Below, piece after piece: positions 26,874-35,484 of a stretch of 64,000 nucleotides of DNA. A program made the position numbers and the translations under genes. The stretch is from an uncultured Christensenellaceae bacterium. GTDB lineage: Bacteria > Bacillota > Clostridia > Christensenellales > CAG-314. The stretch is from NCBI GenBank assembly GCA_910587795.1, contig CAJUNH010000002.1, positions 144,560 to 208,559 on the forward strand. Reading direction: 5' to 3'. Under the pieces are notes generated by a model. The model searched no databases. It worked only from the letters and a program-made list of their open reading frames with translations, and had not been told where the DNA came from. Position 1 is the first letter of the stretch. Each line of letters begins with the position of its first letter.

Positions 26874-27815
26874 ATGGAATTTATAAACAGAGTAAGTGCG
26901 GAAAAAGGCAGAATTAAATTAACGAAAAGCGACGGCACGGAGGAAATATGCACCGTACAGATGTGTGATGACGCAAATCCGCAGGGAACGCCGCTAAACA
27001 AGCAAACGTTCGACGATTTTAAAGAGGATATTTTAAACACGGTATCAAAATTAAACTCTATAACGGAAACTTTGGTATACGGCAAAACAATCAGCGTAAC
27101 CGATACGGTCAATTTGGAAAACACAGATGTTACTTTAACGTTAGACGGTTTTAACCGTACGCCCATTGTAGGCGAAACGTTTATCGGTATATTTTATTCC
27201 GTCGACGGTATCAGCGAAACGTCGTGCATATCCGTATGTAAAGTTATGCAAGTAACTTCGTCTGCAAACACTTGTATGGTAAAAGCGGTAAGCCGCCGAG
27301 TAGATACGTCGGGTATCGCTATAAAGTCCGTTACACACAGCGGACAGGACGTTAACGGCGGAAATGTGTACACAGTTCTTCTTTCCAACGGCGCAAAAGT
27401 ATACTTTACCGCACCGCGCGGCGAAAAAGGCGAGAAAGGAGAAAAAGGTGATAAAGGCGACAAGGGCGATAAAGGCGACAGAGGATATAAAGGAGATAAA
27501 GGCGATCGCGGCGAAAAAGGCGAGTGTATTTTTATCGAACCCAGCGGCGAGTATATTGTCAAAGGCGAAAAAGGAGATAAGGGAGACAAAGGCGACAAAG
27601 GAGAAAAGGGCGAAGGCGGCTCCGGCGTGTATCTGTCAAGCGAAGGTTTTACTGCCGGCGTAGGCAGATACGACGTAAGCAGCGTTGCATACAACAAACA
27701 GGAACTGTGCGCCGGCGACCTTATACTGTCCACGTCAACCAAAAATATGGTGCGCGTAAGGTCGTTGACAAGCGACGGGTTTATGTTTATAGGCGAATAT
27801 GTTTTAACTCTGTAA
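26874..27815 (+). CDS. Collagen-like protein with phage-tail-like N-terminus
   Basis: A 313-residue structural protein. Residues 1-50 resemble the N-terminus of Bacillota phage tail appendage proteins, with a G-R-I-K-L-T start and the motif G-T-P-L-N-K. A beta-rich middle follows. Collagen-type G-x-y triplets occur at residues 183-218 (12 triplets) and 231-251 (7 triplets), mostly GEK and GDK. A 12-residue linker interrupts them. The C-terminal ~60 residues may be a trimerising head. There is no signal peptide. It precedes the RHS gene by 44 bp and is likely cotranscribed. AAAGGAG gives the start. Confidence 0.85.
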   Translation: MEFINRVSAEKGRIKLTKSDGTEEICTVQMCDDANPQGTPLNKQTFDDFKEDILNTVSKLNSITETLVYGKTISVTDTVNLENTDVTLTLDGFNRTPIVGETFIGIFYSVDGISETSCISVCKVMQVTSSANTCMVKAVSRRVDTSGIAIKSVTHSGQDVNGGNVYTVLLSNGAKVYFTAPRGEKGEKGEKGDKGDKGDKGDRGYKGDKGDRGEKGECIFIEPSGEYIVKGEKGDKGDKGDKGEKGEGGSGVYLSSEGFTAGVGRYDVSSVAYNKQELCAGDLILSTSTKNMVRVRSLTSDGFMFIGEYVLTL

Positions 27816-27859
27816 GACAGCGGCGGCGTAACGTAATTAATAAAAAAGGAAATAACAAT

Positions 27860-30800
27860 ATGAAAGATAACTATGAAATTATAAAAGATTGTTTGTCGGG
27901 TGCGGAGCCGTCTGCAAAAAACGGTTTTAACGCGGACAGCACAAACGCCGCGGTAAATTTTTCGCAGGCGGAAACGGGCAGTAACCCGAGCGTAAACCTT
28001 GCGACAGGCAGGCTGCGCTACGTATTCGGCGACGTAAGCATAGGTTACGGCAATTTTGCAATACAGGTAAACCACGTTTATACAAGCACGCGTAACAGTA
28101 ATTTTAAAAATAAATTCAGCGAATTCGGCAATAACTGGAAGCTGAATTTATCGCAATGCGTTGTAAACGGCGGAGTAGACTTTTTATATATGGACGGGCA
28201 GGGCGACGTGCACCGCTTTGTAAAATTCGACGGCGACCGCTACTATGACGAATGCAACGCAAACCTTGTGCTGTCCGTAGAAAGTTCTGCTATTAATAAA
28301 ATAAGGTACAACTACGTTATTACGGATAACGTAGGTAATAAAATGTATTTCGGCGAAAACGGCTTAATTATTGCAGCCCAAGACGGTCATAACGCGTCTA
28401 TGATAAAATGTTTTGTATATAATGGAAATAATTTACTTACCGAAGTATACGACGCACGAACAGAGAAAAAATGCATACGCTTTGAATACGACGGACAAAA
28501 TAAATTAAAGTCCGCTTTTGCTTACAGCAACTACAGCAAAAAAGTTTCCGGTATAAAATACGAATACGACTCTAACGGTAATTTGCAGAAAGTATATAAA
28601 ACGGCTTTTAACAAAGGCGCGGAGGAAGTTTTTTGCAGAGAAATGTACCGATTCGAGTACGGCTCGTACAGTAACCTAATCCAAATAGTCGACTTGCAAA
28701 CAACCGAAGCTGTTGCAATAAAATATAACAACGAAAAAGCGGCGGAAAAAATCACGTCTGGCGTTTTAAAGCAGGATTGTATAGCGGTGGGTCAAAATCT
28801 GTATGCGGGCATGGCGGAGTGCGGTATGTTAGACAATCGGCAATTTATCCCTAAACACAGTCTAAGCTTTTTTTACACCAAAGGGAAAGACGGCACGGCG
28901 CAGGAAGTGCAAATTACAAACGAGGACGGAATAAAAATCGCCTACTTTTTAAATACGGCAGGTAAAATCGTCAGCTCGTTTGAAGTAACAGAAGCTAATA
29001 TTTACAAAACGCTTAATAAGCAGGGCGCAAAACATTTACTAAATGCGTCGGGGCAAGCGCAAACGACAATAAACGGTTATAGTCCCCTCGCTTCAAGCGG
29101 CAGCAGCGTAAACGTTTCTGTTCCAAGCGGGTTCGATTTGGCAAATAACAAAGCAGAAAAAAAGTACAATTATTTTCAGTACTCGTTTTGGCTTAAACTT
29201 TTAAGCGACTGTCATCTGCCGCAAGCAATGGTGACATATAAATTTGAAAATAACGATCAGCAGCAGCAACAAGTTTACATAGACGGAAATGCACAAAACG
29301 TCTGGCAAAAAGTATCTCTTCCCGTAATTGTTCCAAATCTCGAAAACGATTCAAATACGGATAAAGAAAATAATCCCCAAACGGATAAACTTCAAGCCAT
29401 TATAATCAGTCTGTTAAGCGAAGGCACGTTTAGTAATTGCGATTTTGAAATAATAGAAATCGGCTTTGAGCCCGCGCCTCTTACAACATCATTTTTAAGC
29501 GACAGCAAATTGTATGATGTAACGGAAGTAAGGCTGACGGTCAAAAACGGCAACGATCTTCAAACGCAAAAAAAAGTAATTAACCGAAATTTGTTTTTTA
29601 CCGAAAACGATATTTTGGCAACGGCAAGCCGAAAGTTTATGTTTCCCAACGGCGCGGACGGGTGTTTTGACGTAATATGCAATAACGGCACTAAGCGTAT
29701 AGGCAGCGTAAAAACGATAGAGTTTAAAACGGACGGCGTATTTTTCAGTCCGTATGTCCCCTATTATAGTTTTTTTACCGCGTTAAATACCGTCGTTCAA
29801 CTGCAATACGGAAATAAAATAACATCTCTGTACGATTACAATGATCAATGCGTTATTATGCAGACACAAGGCGTAAACGCCGAGGGTACAAGCAGTTTAA
29901 TAGAAGTTTCCGTAGACAAGTACGGCAAAACACTGTACAAAAAGGACGAATACGGTGTAAAAACGCAGTACGGCTACAACTCTTTCGGCGCTTTAATCAG
30001 CGAAAAAGTAACCGATAAATCCTACGCGAAAAGGTCGGCATTATATTACAGTTACGATAACGAAGGCAGGCTGTCCGCTAAACACAACGGTTTACGGGGC
30101 GAAACTTATCAGTATGACGACTACGATAAAATTTACAAAATAACAGACTGCAAGGTTGTAAACGGCAAGCTGCAAGCAATGAAGCACAGCATACGCAAGT
30201 ATTACGACATTTTTAACGATAAAACAACAAAGCAGTACGAAAACAACGGCAGCCGAGATCACGCCTGCACCGTTGCCGAATATCAAAACGGGCTTACCCG
30301 TACCGTAACGGACGGCGTGGCAAAGTACGGAGCAGTTCGCTATCCCGAACAGGACGAAGTACAGTACACAACTTTTTGGTTTGGCGAAGGCAAAGCGCAA
30401 ACCGATACCGTTACCAAAAACAACGAGGGCGAAAAAACTTACACAAGCAAATGCGGATTAAACCGAATAAGTAAAACCGTAGACGCGTACAACAGAGTAA
30501 AGCAAGTTTCAATGCAAGCCGTAAACGACGATTACGAAAGTACAGAAAATACTTTTACTTACCATTACGATAATTTAACCGAAAGTAAATTTGCAAGCAA
30601 ACCTTATAAGCTTACAAACGGCATCACAGACGTTACGGAATACTTTTACGACGGCAGCGGCAATCTTACGGGCTACATCCAAAAAGACGGCGATAAAACT
30701 TTAATGGAAGTACAGCAGCTTCCTTCGGGAGCTACAAAGTATAAATACTCAAACCGGGACAAAATTTATGTTTCGGTAGAACACGACAGCGAAAAAACAC

Positions 30801-32587
30801 TCAATCCGCGCGTACGTTCGATAAAATATTTGGAGGACTTTAACACAAACTTCGATAAACCCGAAGTTACTCCGTTGTTCCAAATAGACTATGCGGAAAA
30901 TGAAATAAACGGACTGCCTACAAAAAAAACAGTGCGCCACAAAACAAAAAAGGGTTCCGTCGAGGACTATTCCTACATAACCGTAAACGGAGTGACGCAG
31001 CTCGAAAAAAGTAATTACAGCGGAAAATGTTGGCAGGGCAAAAATGAAGGCAACGTCTGCGAAAGTAAATACGATATAACTTATCAGTACAACGACGTGG
31101 GCGAAATAACCCAGATAGTCCGCAGTGTGGATTGGAAAATATACGGCGGCGACAATTTGCAAGACAGTTACAAACGCAGCTATACTTATAAATACGAGTA
31201 TAACGACCTGCATCAGCTTACAAAAGAACGGCTGGAATCGCACGGCGCAGACTATACCTACGATAAATACGGCAGGCTAAGCTCTGTAAACGGCAAACAG
31301 CTGCAATACGACAGCGCGTACAACCGTTTGGATATATTCGGCGATACACATTTTTTTTACGACGGCAGCGGCAACAGAACCAAGGAAATAACAACGGGAC
31401 AGCAAATAAAACGTTATACTTATCTTTGCGGTTTGTTAACCGAAACAAACAACGCCGTATACGGTTATAACCAAAACGGCGTGCGTAACAAAAAGGTTAG
31501 CGGCGGCATAACGACAAAATATATATTGGACGGCAATAAAATCCTGTGCGAAGTACAAACCGGCGAGAAAATCAGTGATTTATATAATGATGACCAAAGG
31601 GTTGTTCAGTACTTTTACGATACAAACGGCATAGCATATATAAAAATAAACGAAATCGTATACGAGGCAGTGCGCGACGCTTTGGGCAACGTTGTTATGC
31701 TGCTAGACTACGACAGCGGCGTTGTGGCGTGCTATTATCTTTACGACGCTTTGGGCAACTGCTACGTAAAAGACAGCAAAGGCGACAGCGACAATAATCC
31801 CAAATCCATAGGCAATACCAATCCGTTTAGATGGAAAGGTTTTTACTACGATACGGAAACGGGCTTTTACTACGCCAACGGCAGGTATTACGACCCCAAA
31901 GTAGGTCAGTACTTAAACGCGCCGCCGTTAAGCGACATAATGCAAACCCCGTTCCGTCCCCGCATACTTGACAGGTACACTCCTATATGCAATAATTTAA
32001 TAGAATTGGCGTATAACCCTGTTTCGGCATTTACCGTAACGCAGCTGTTTGCCGACCTTAACTATGCGGACGACCAACAGCCGCTGTGGTATTTAATTTT
32101 AGGCGGCGCATTAGCCGTAGGTTCGTTTGTTCTAGCCGGATTTACTGTTGGCTGGGGCAAAGCAATAGCAACCACGCTTATCGGCGGCGCTGTAGGAGCA
32201 GGCTTTGGTGTGTTAAGCGCACATATAACCGGCGGAGATATTAAAACCGGCGCAATGTTTGGTATGTTATCCGGCATTATAGCAGGGAATACTGCTTCTT
32301 TCGGCGGATTGACGGTAGGCTTTATAGGCGGAGCTATTGCCGGCGGATATACGGAAATAGGCGGACAATTATTTCAATCCGGACAAGTAGTAGATTGGGA
32401 TAAAGTTTACCAAAAAGCAATAGATTCAGGCTTTGTGAACTTGATTTCAACTTATTTGGGTGCTATGACAGAAGATTTAAAAGGTTTTAAAAAGCTTTTA
32501 GCTGAATTTGTGTCGGATAGCATTACAAATGGAATATCTCTATTTATTGACTATATTAGGAGTTTAATACGTGAAACTTGGCATTAA
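27860..32587 (+). CDS. RHS/YD-repeat protein with glycine-zipper C-terminus
   Basis: A 1575-residue RHS protein. YD-type repeats (G-x-x-x-x-x-Y-x-Y-D) run from about residue 220 to 1300. A beta-rich non-repeat module lies around 390-620. The RHS core ends at Y-Y-D-P-K-V-G near residue 1341. RHS shells usually wrap a C-terminal toxin. Here the last ~225 residues carry glycine-zipper hydrophobic segments (about 1410-1510) and a short charged tail, with no recognisable nuclease motif. There is no signal peptide. The start follows AAAAGGA at 27860; a longer frame runs into the collagen gene without support. Its stop overlaps the next gene. Confidence 0.9.
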   Translation: MKDNYEIIKDCLSGAEPSAKNGFNADSTNAAVNFSQAETGSNPSVNLATGRLRYVFGDVSIGYGNFAIQVNHVYTSTRNSNFKNKFSEFGNNWKLNLSQCVVNGGVDFLYMDGQGDVHRFVKFDGDRYYDECNANLVLSVESSAINKIRYNYVITDNVGNKMYFGENGLIIAAQDGHNASMIKCFVYNGNNLLTEVYDARTEKKCIRFEYDGQNKLKSAFAYSNYSKKVSGIKYEYDSNGNLQKVYKTAFNKGAEEVFCREMYRFEYGSYSNLIQIVDLQTTEAVAIKYNNEKAAEKITSGVLKQDCIAVGQNLYAGMAECGMLDNRQFIPKHSLSFFYTKGKDGTAQEVQITNEDGIKIAYFLNTAGKIVSSFEVTEANIYKTLNKQGAKHLLNASGQAQTTINGYSPLASSGSSVNVSVPSGFDLANNKAEKKYNYFQYSFWLKLLSDCHLPQAMVTYKFENNDQQQQQVYIDGNAQNVWQKVSLPVIVPNLENDSNTDKENNPQTDKLQAIIISLLSEGTFSNCDFEIIEIGFEPAPLTTSFLSDSKLYDVTEVRLTVKNGNDLQTQKKVINRNLFFTENDILATASRKFMFPNGADGCFDVICNNGTKRIGSVKTIEFKTDGVFFSPYVPYYSFFTALNTVVQLQYGNKITSLYDYNDQCVIMQTQGVNAEGTSSLIEVSVDKYGKTLYKKDEYGVKTQYGYNSFGALISEKVTDKSYAKRSALYYSYDNEGRLSAKHNGLRGETYQYDDYDKIYKITDCKVVNGKLQAMKHSIRKYYDIFNDKTTKQYENNGSRDHACTVAEYQNGLTRTVTDGVAKYGAVRYPEQDEVQYTTFWFGEGKAQTDTVTKNNEGEKTYTSKCGLNRISKTVDAYNRVKQVSMQAVNDDYESTENTFTYHYDNLTESKFASKPYKLTNGITDVTEYFYDGSGNLTGYIQKDGDKTLMEVQQLPSGATKYKYSNRDKIYVSVEHDSEKTLNPRVRSIKYLEDFNTNFDKPEVTPLFQIDYAENEINGLPTKKTVRHKTKKGSVEDYSYITVNGVTQLEKSNYSGKCWQGKNEGNVCESKYDITYQYNDVGEITQIVRSVDWKIYGGDNLQDSYKRSYTYKYEYNDLHQLTKERLESHGADYTYDKYGRLSSVNGKQLQYDSAYNRLDIFGDTHFFYDGSGNRTKEITTGQQIKRYTYLCGLLTETNNAVYGYNQNGVRNKKVSGGITTKYILDGNKILCEVQTGEKISDLYNDDQRVVQYFYDTNGIAYIKINEIVYEAVRDALGNVVMLLDYDSGVVACYYLYDALGNCYVKDSKGDSDNNPKSIGNTNPFRWKGFYYDTETGFYYANGRYYDPKVGQYLNAPPLSDIMQTPFRPRILDRYTPICNNLIELAYNPVSAFTVTQLFADLNYADDQQPLWYLILGGALAVGSFVLAGFTVGWGKAIATTLIGGAVGAGFGVLSAHITGGDIKTGAMFGMLSGIIAGNTASFGGLTVGFIGGAIAGGYTEIGGQLFQSGQVVDWDKVYQKAIDSGFVNLISTYLGAMTEDLKGFKKLLAEFVSDSITNGISLFIDYIRSLIRETWH

Positions 32588-33089
32588 AAATAACGAGTTC
32601 ATAACTTGCAATGTACCTTTTCTAGGATTAGTTTCGCTTTTTTCTATAACTTGGGCAATTAGTTTCGACCTTTCTGTACTCGCTATCGTGTTGTTATGTA
32701 TTGGAGCGGGAAGCATAATTTTAACGGTTGTTACAAATATACCTAATATGCTAAACTATATATTGATTGACGATGAAACAATTACGCTTTATCGCCATAA
32801 AAAGCCTGTAAAACAAATAAATATAGCGGATATAAAATCTTTGGTGCTTTGTCAACATGTAGGTAGGGTACGACATAAAGCTAGTAAATACATAAATAAA
32901 ATTACTTATGTCGTAATAAACGACGGAAATTTTTTAGAAAAACAATGGACGAAACGGGAACTACGCAAAAAAATATTGAGTGACAGCGAGGGGTGGATTG
33001 CAATAGAATATTCTGCTAATCGGTACGCCAAAATTAAACAATTCCTTCCAAACTGTGAAGTTGAAACGTGTGCAATAACAAGAAAATAA
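32571..33089 (+). CDS. Paralogue 1, two-TM putative immunity protein
   Basis: A 172-residue membrane protein starting with GTG, with AGGAG 8 bp upstream. It overlaps the RHS stop by 17 bp, so its translation is probably coupled to the RHS gene. Two hydrophobic segments (about 14-32 and 36-56) are followed by a bacterial-PH-like soluble part with N-Y-I-L-I-D, I-T-L-Y-R, I-A-D-I-K-S-L-V-L and S-E-G-W-I-A-I-E. The two following genes are close relatives. Position directly after an RHS protein suggests an immunity protein; this is inference. Confidence 0.75.
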   Translation: MKLGIKNNEFITCNVPFLGLVSLFSITWAISFDLSVLAIVLLCIGAGSIILTVVTNIPNMLNYILIDDETITLYRHKKPVKQINIADIKSLVLCQHVGRVRHKASKYINKITYVVINDGNFLEKQWTKRELRKKILSDSEGWIAIEYSANRYAKIKQFLPNCEVETCAITRK

Positions 33090-33161
33090 ATTATTGTTCC
33101 ATCAATCAATTTAACGATTATTCAACAACGCAGGGAAATGTATCCTTCTTACTTTAATAAT

Positions 33162-33170
33162 GGGGGGGGG
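33162..33170. repeat. G9 homopolymer between paralogues 1 and 2
   Basis: Nine consecutive G in an AT-rich gap, 44 bp before the start of paralogue 2. Such a tract can change length by slippage and may affect a weak promoter-like region here. Confidence 0.7.
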
Positions 33171-33213
33171 TATTGTTAATATCTCTGCTAGTTGTATATA
33201 AGGAGTTTAGCAC

Positions 33214-33738
33214 ATGAAAATCGGTTTTAATAATAACGAAGGAATAAATTTAAATGCGCTTTGTATATGCGCAATTGCACTTTACTTAATGGCAATGGCA
33301 ATCGGCTTCAGATATACGGTATTCGCGATTATATTGTTATGTTTTGCAGGGATAAGCATTATTTTTACCGTCATTAGAAACATACAAAATATACAGAATT
33401 ATATTTTAATTAACAATGAAGCAATTACGTTATATCGTAGAAAAAAGCCTGTAAAACGAATAAATCTTGCAGACGTAAAGTCTATAGTACTTGTGCAATA
33501 TATATTTAGTGGGCGAGGAGCATTTAATCCGGACAAATGTATAAATACAAACACTTATATTGTATTAAACGATGGGGCTTTTTTTAAAAAAGAATGGACA
33601 AAGAGTAAATTTCGTAAAAGAGCATTAAGTGACAGCGAAGGGTGGATTGCAATAGAATTTTCTTTTAAACGCTATGCCGCCCTTACTAAGCTACTGCCAA
33701 ACTGTGAAGAAGAAAAGTACACACTAACAGGTAAATAG
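33214..33738 (+). CDS. Paralogue 2, two-TM putative immunity protein
   Basis: A 174-residue relative of the gene before it, with the same two N-terminal hydrophobic segments and the motifs N-Y-I-L-I-N, I-T-L-Y-R-R-K-K-P-V-K, L-A-D-V-K-S-I-V-L and D-S-E-G-W-I-A-I-E-F. By eye it is roughly half identical to paralogue 1. AAGGAG precedes the ATG. A short insertion (about residues 94-104) distinguishes it from paralogue 1. It may be an immunity protein for a different RHS C-terminus, retained after exchange of toxin tips, which is known for polymorphic toxin loci. Confidence 0.72.
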   Translation: MKIGFNNNEGINLNALCICAIALYLMAMAIGFRYTVFAIILLCFAGISIIFTVIRNIQNIQNYILINNEAITLYRRKKPVKRINLADVKSIVLVQYIFSGRGAFNPDKCINTNTYIVLNDGAFFKKEWTKSKFRKRALSDSEGWIAIEFSFKRYAALTKLLPNCEEEKYTLTGK

Positions 33739-33872
33739 TTTTTAAGTAGTCAAAATTTTTAAAAATTGATTAACGGCGCAATGAAGTGTAACCTTCGCAT
33801 TTTATAAATTACACGATTGATCGGGTAATTAGTTTAATATCTTTGTTTTTGAGAATATTAGGAGTTCGATTT

Positions 33873-34421
33873 ATGAAGATGAAGATTGGCATCAATTATA
33901 ACAAAACAATAAATGCTATAATGACTCCTATAGTGGGATTAATTATTATGTTTATTATAGGGTCTTTTCTTAAAGGTAAAGTTGTTCTCGCTATTGTATT
34001 GTTATCGATTGCAATGGGAATTATCATTTTTATTGCCATTAGAAATATTAAAAATGTGTTAAACTACATATTGATTGACGAAGAAGAAATCACGCTTTTT
34101 CGCCGTAACAAGCCTGTTATACGAATAAAACTAGCAGATATAAAATCTTTAGTATTATGTCAACAAACGTTGCAGCGTAGAGGTCAATACCATCCTGATC
34201 AATTTTCCAACTCTAATTTGTTTATTTTAATCAATGACGGAACGTTTTTAAAAAAAAGTTGGACAATACGTAAATTGCGAAATAAGATGTTAGTTAACAG
34301 TGAAAAGTGGATTGCAATAGAATTTTCTTCTAACCGCTATGCCGCTTTTAAACATTTACTTCCAAACTGTGAAATAGAAACGTGTACAATACGTGGATCA
34401 ATAATTAGGATAGGAGATTAA
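33873..34421 (+). CDS. Paralogue 3, two-TM putative immunity protein
   Basis: A 182-residue third paralogue. It keeps N-Y-I-L-I-D, I-T-L-F-R-R, L-A-D-I-K-S-L-V-L-C-Q and E-K-W-I-A-I-E-F, with an extra C-terminal ~10 residues. The start at 33873 is supported by AGGAG 8 bp upstream; an ATG two codons later is too far from it. Three relatives in tandem, each with its own ribosome site but separated by 125-135 bp gaps, suggest duplication followed by divergence. The array ends at a terminator. Confidence 0.72.
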   Translation: MKMKIGINYNKTINAIMTPIVGLIIMFIIGSFLKGKVVLAIVLLSIAMGIIIFIAIRNIKNVLNYILIDEEEITLFRRNKPVIRIKLADIKSLVLCQQTLQRRGQYHPDQFSNSNLFILINDGTFLKKSWTIRKLRNKMLVNSEKWIAIEFSSNRYAAFKHLLPNCEIETCTIRGSIIRIGD

Positions 34422-34449
34422 GATGTGAAGGAAATTAACAACTAACTAA

Positions 34450-34486
34450 CCGCGCAGAGGTTATATTCCTCTGCGCCGTTTTTATG
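34450..34486. terminator. Terminator ending the RHS island
   Basis: CGCAGAGG/CCTCTGCG around TTATATT, extended by CG pairs and followed by TTTTT, between paralogue 3 and convergent uppP. Confidence 0.88.
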
Positions 34487-34495
34487 TTGTTGTTT

Positions 34496-35257
34496 TTATA
34501 AAATAATCAGCGATACTACAAACGGAATAATAAGGTATACGGCAAAGGCAATCCAACTTTTGGTTTTTACGGCGCGCATTACCATATAAATAGACACAAG
34601 TCCCGATACAAATGCGGCGAATACGCCTATTACGATACAGTACCAATCGGGTATAACCAACTCGGTAGTTGCCGCTTCGTATATTTCCGCTGCGGCGCCG
34701 GCAAGTATAACGGGGATAGACAGCAAAAAAGAAAACTCCGCCGCGTCGCTTGCGTTTATGCCGAACAGCTTCATTACGGATATCGTGCTTCCGCTGCGCG
34801 ACAGCCCCGGAAAAACGGCAACACCTTGGGTTACGCCCGTAACTATTATCGGCAGCCAGCCCGATTCGTCCAGCCTTAGGCGCGGTTTAGACAAGTATTG
34901 CGACAGCACAATCAGCACAATCGTCAAAGCAAAGCCGACGGGCAGCAGCATTTGCATTAGGCTTTCGCTTACAAACAGTTTTACAAGCAATGCCAACGCA
35001 AACGTAGGGATACTTGCAATTACCAAAAACAGCAATTTGGGGTTGGACTTAGGGTGGCGCACAACGCTCCAAAGGTTCTGTCTAAATGCAATCGCCACCG
35101 CGGCAAGGGTGCCCAAATGTAACATCACGTCAAAAAACAGTCCCGCGCGTATGTCGAATAATTTTTCCGCAAGCATTAAATGCCCGCTGCTGGAAACGGG
35201 CAAAAACTCCGTAAATCCTTGTAGTAATCCTAAAAAAATACTTTGCAGTACCGTCAT
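34496..35257 (-). CDS. uppP: Undecaprenyl-diphosphatase
   Basis: A 253-residue integral membrane enzyme (BacA family) that dephosphorylates undecaprenyl pyrophosphate, recycling the lipid carrier of peptidoglycan synthesis. The two active-site motifs are present: Q-G-F-T-E-F-L-P-V-S-S-S-G-H near the N-terminus and F-P-G-L-S-R-S-G-S-T in the middle. About seven transmembrane segments are visible. I start it at 35257, where GGTGGA precedes the ATG and the family motif begins soon after. The longer frame upstream is unsupported. Confidence 0.95.
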   Translation of the reverse strand: MTVLQSIFLGLLQGFTEFLPVSSSGHLMLAEKLFDIRAGLFFDVMLHLGTLAAVAIAFRQNLWSVVRHPKSNPKLLFLVIASIPTFALALLVKLFVSESLMQMLLPVGFALTIVLIVLSQYLSKPRLRLDESGWLPIIVTGVTQGVAVFPGLSRSGSTISVMKLFGINASDAAEFSFLLSIPVILAGAAAEIYEAATTELVIPDWYCIVIGVFAAFVSGLVSIYMVMRAVKTKSWIAFAVYLIIPFVVSLIIL

Positions 35258-35484
35258 AATCCACCTTTTTGCCTTGCTATGTTTGCAAAAAAACGGCGTG
35301 CGCAGCAATAAATGCAAAGCGTCCGTTGTTTTAAGCCGTTAAAAATACGCGCGTAAGCAGGCTAAAATTTTCAAACCGAGGTAAATTCATTTACATTTGA
35401 TAATAAATATAGTAGAATATCCCTGTATAAATGTTTGCACATATAATTGTACGCATTTTTGTATATTTTTAGACCGAGGTAGAT

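Noticed and set aside
27194..28075. 293-residue Ser/Pro-rich minus-strand frame over the collagen-like gene
   Set aside because: It is the antisense reading of the G-x-y repeats (S-P-L / S-P-F triplets), not a gene.
26874..32587. Prophage
   Set aside because: Only the N-terminus of the collagen-like protein is phage-like; no integrase, capsid, portal, terminase or lysis genes are present.
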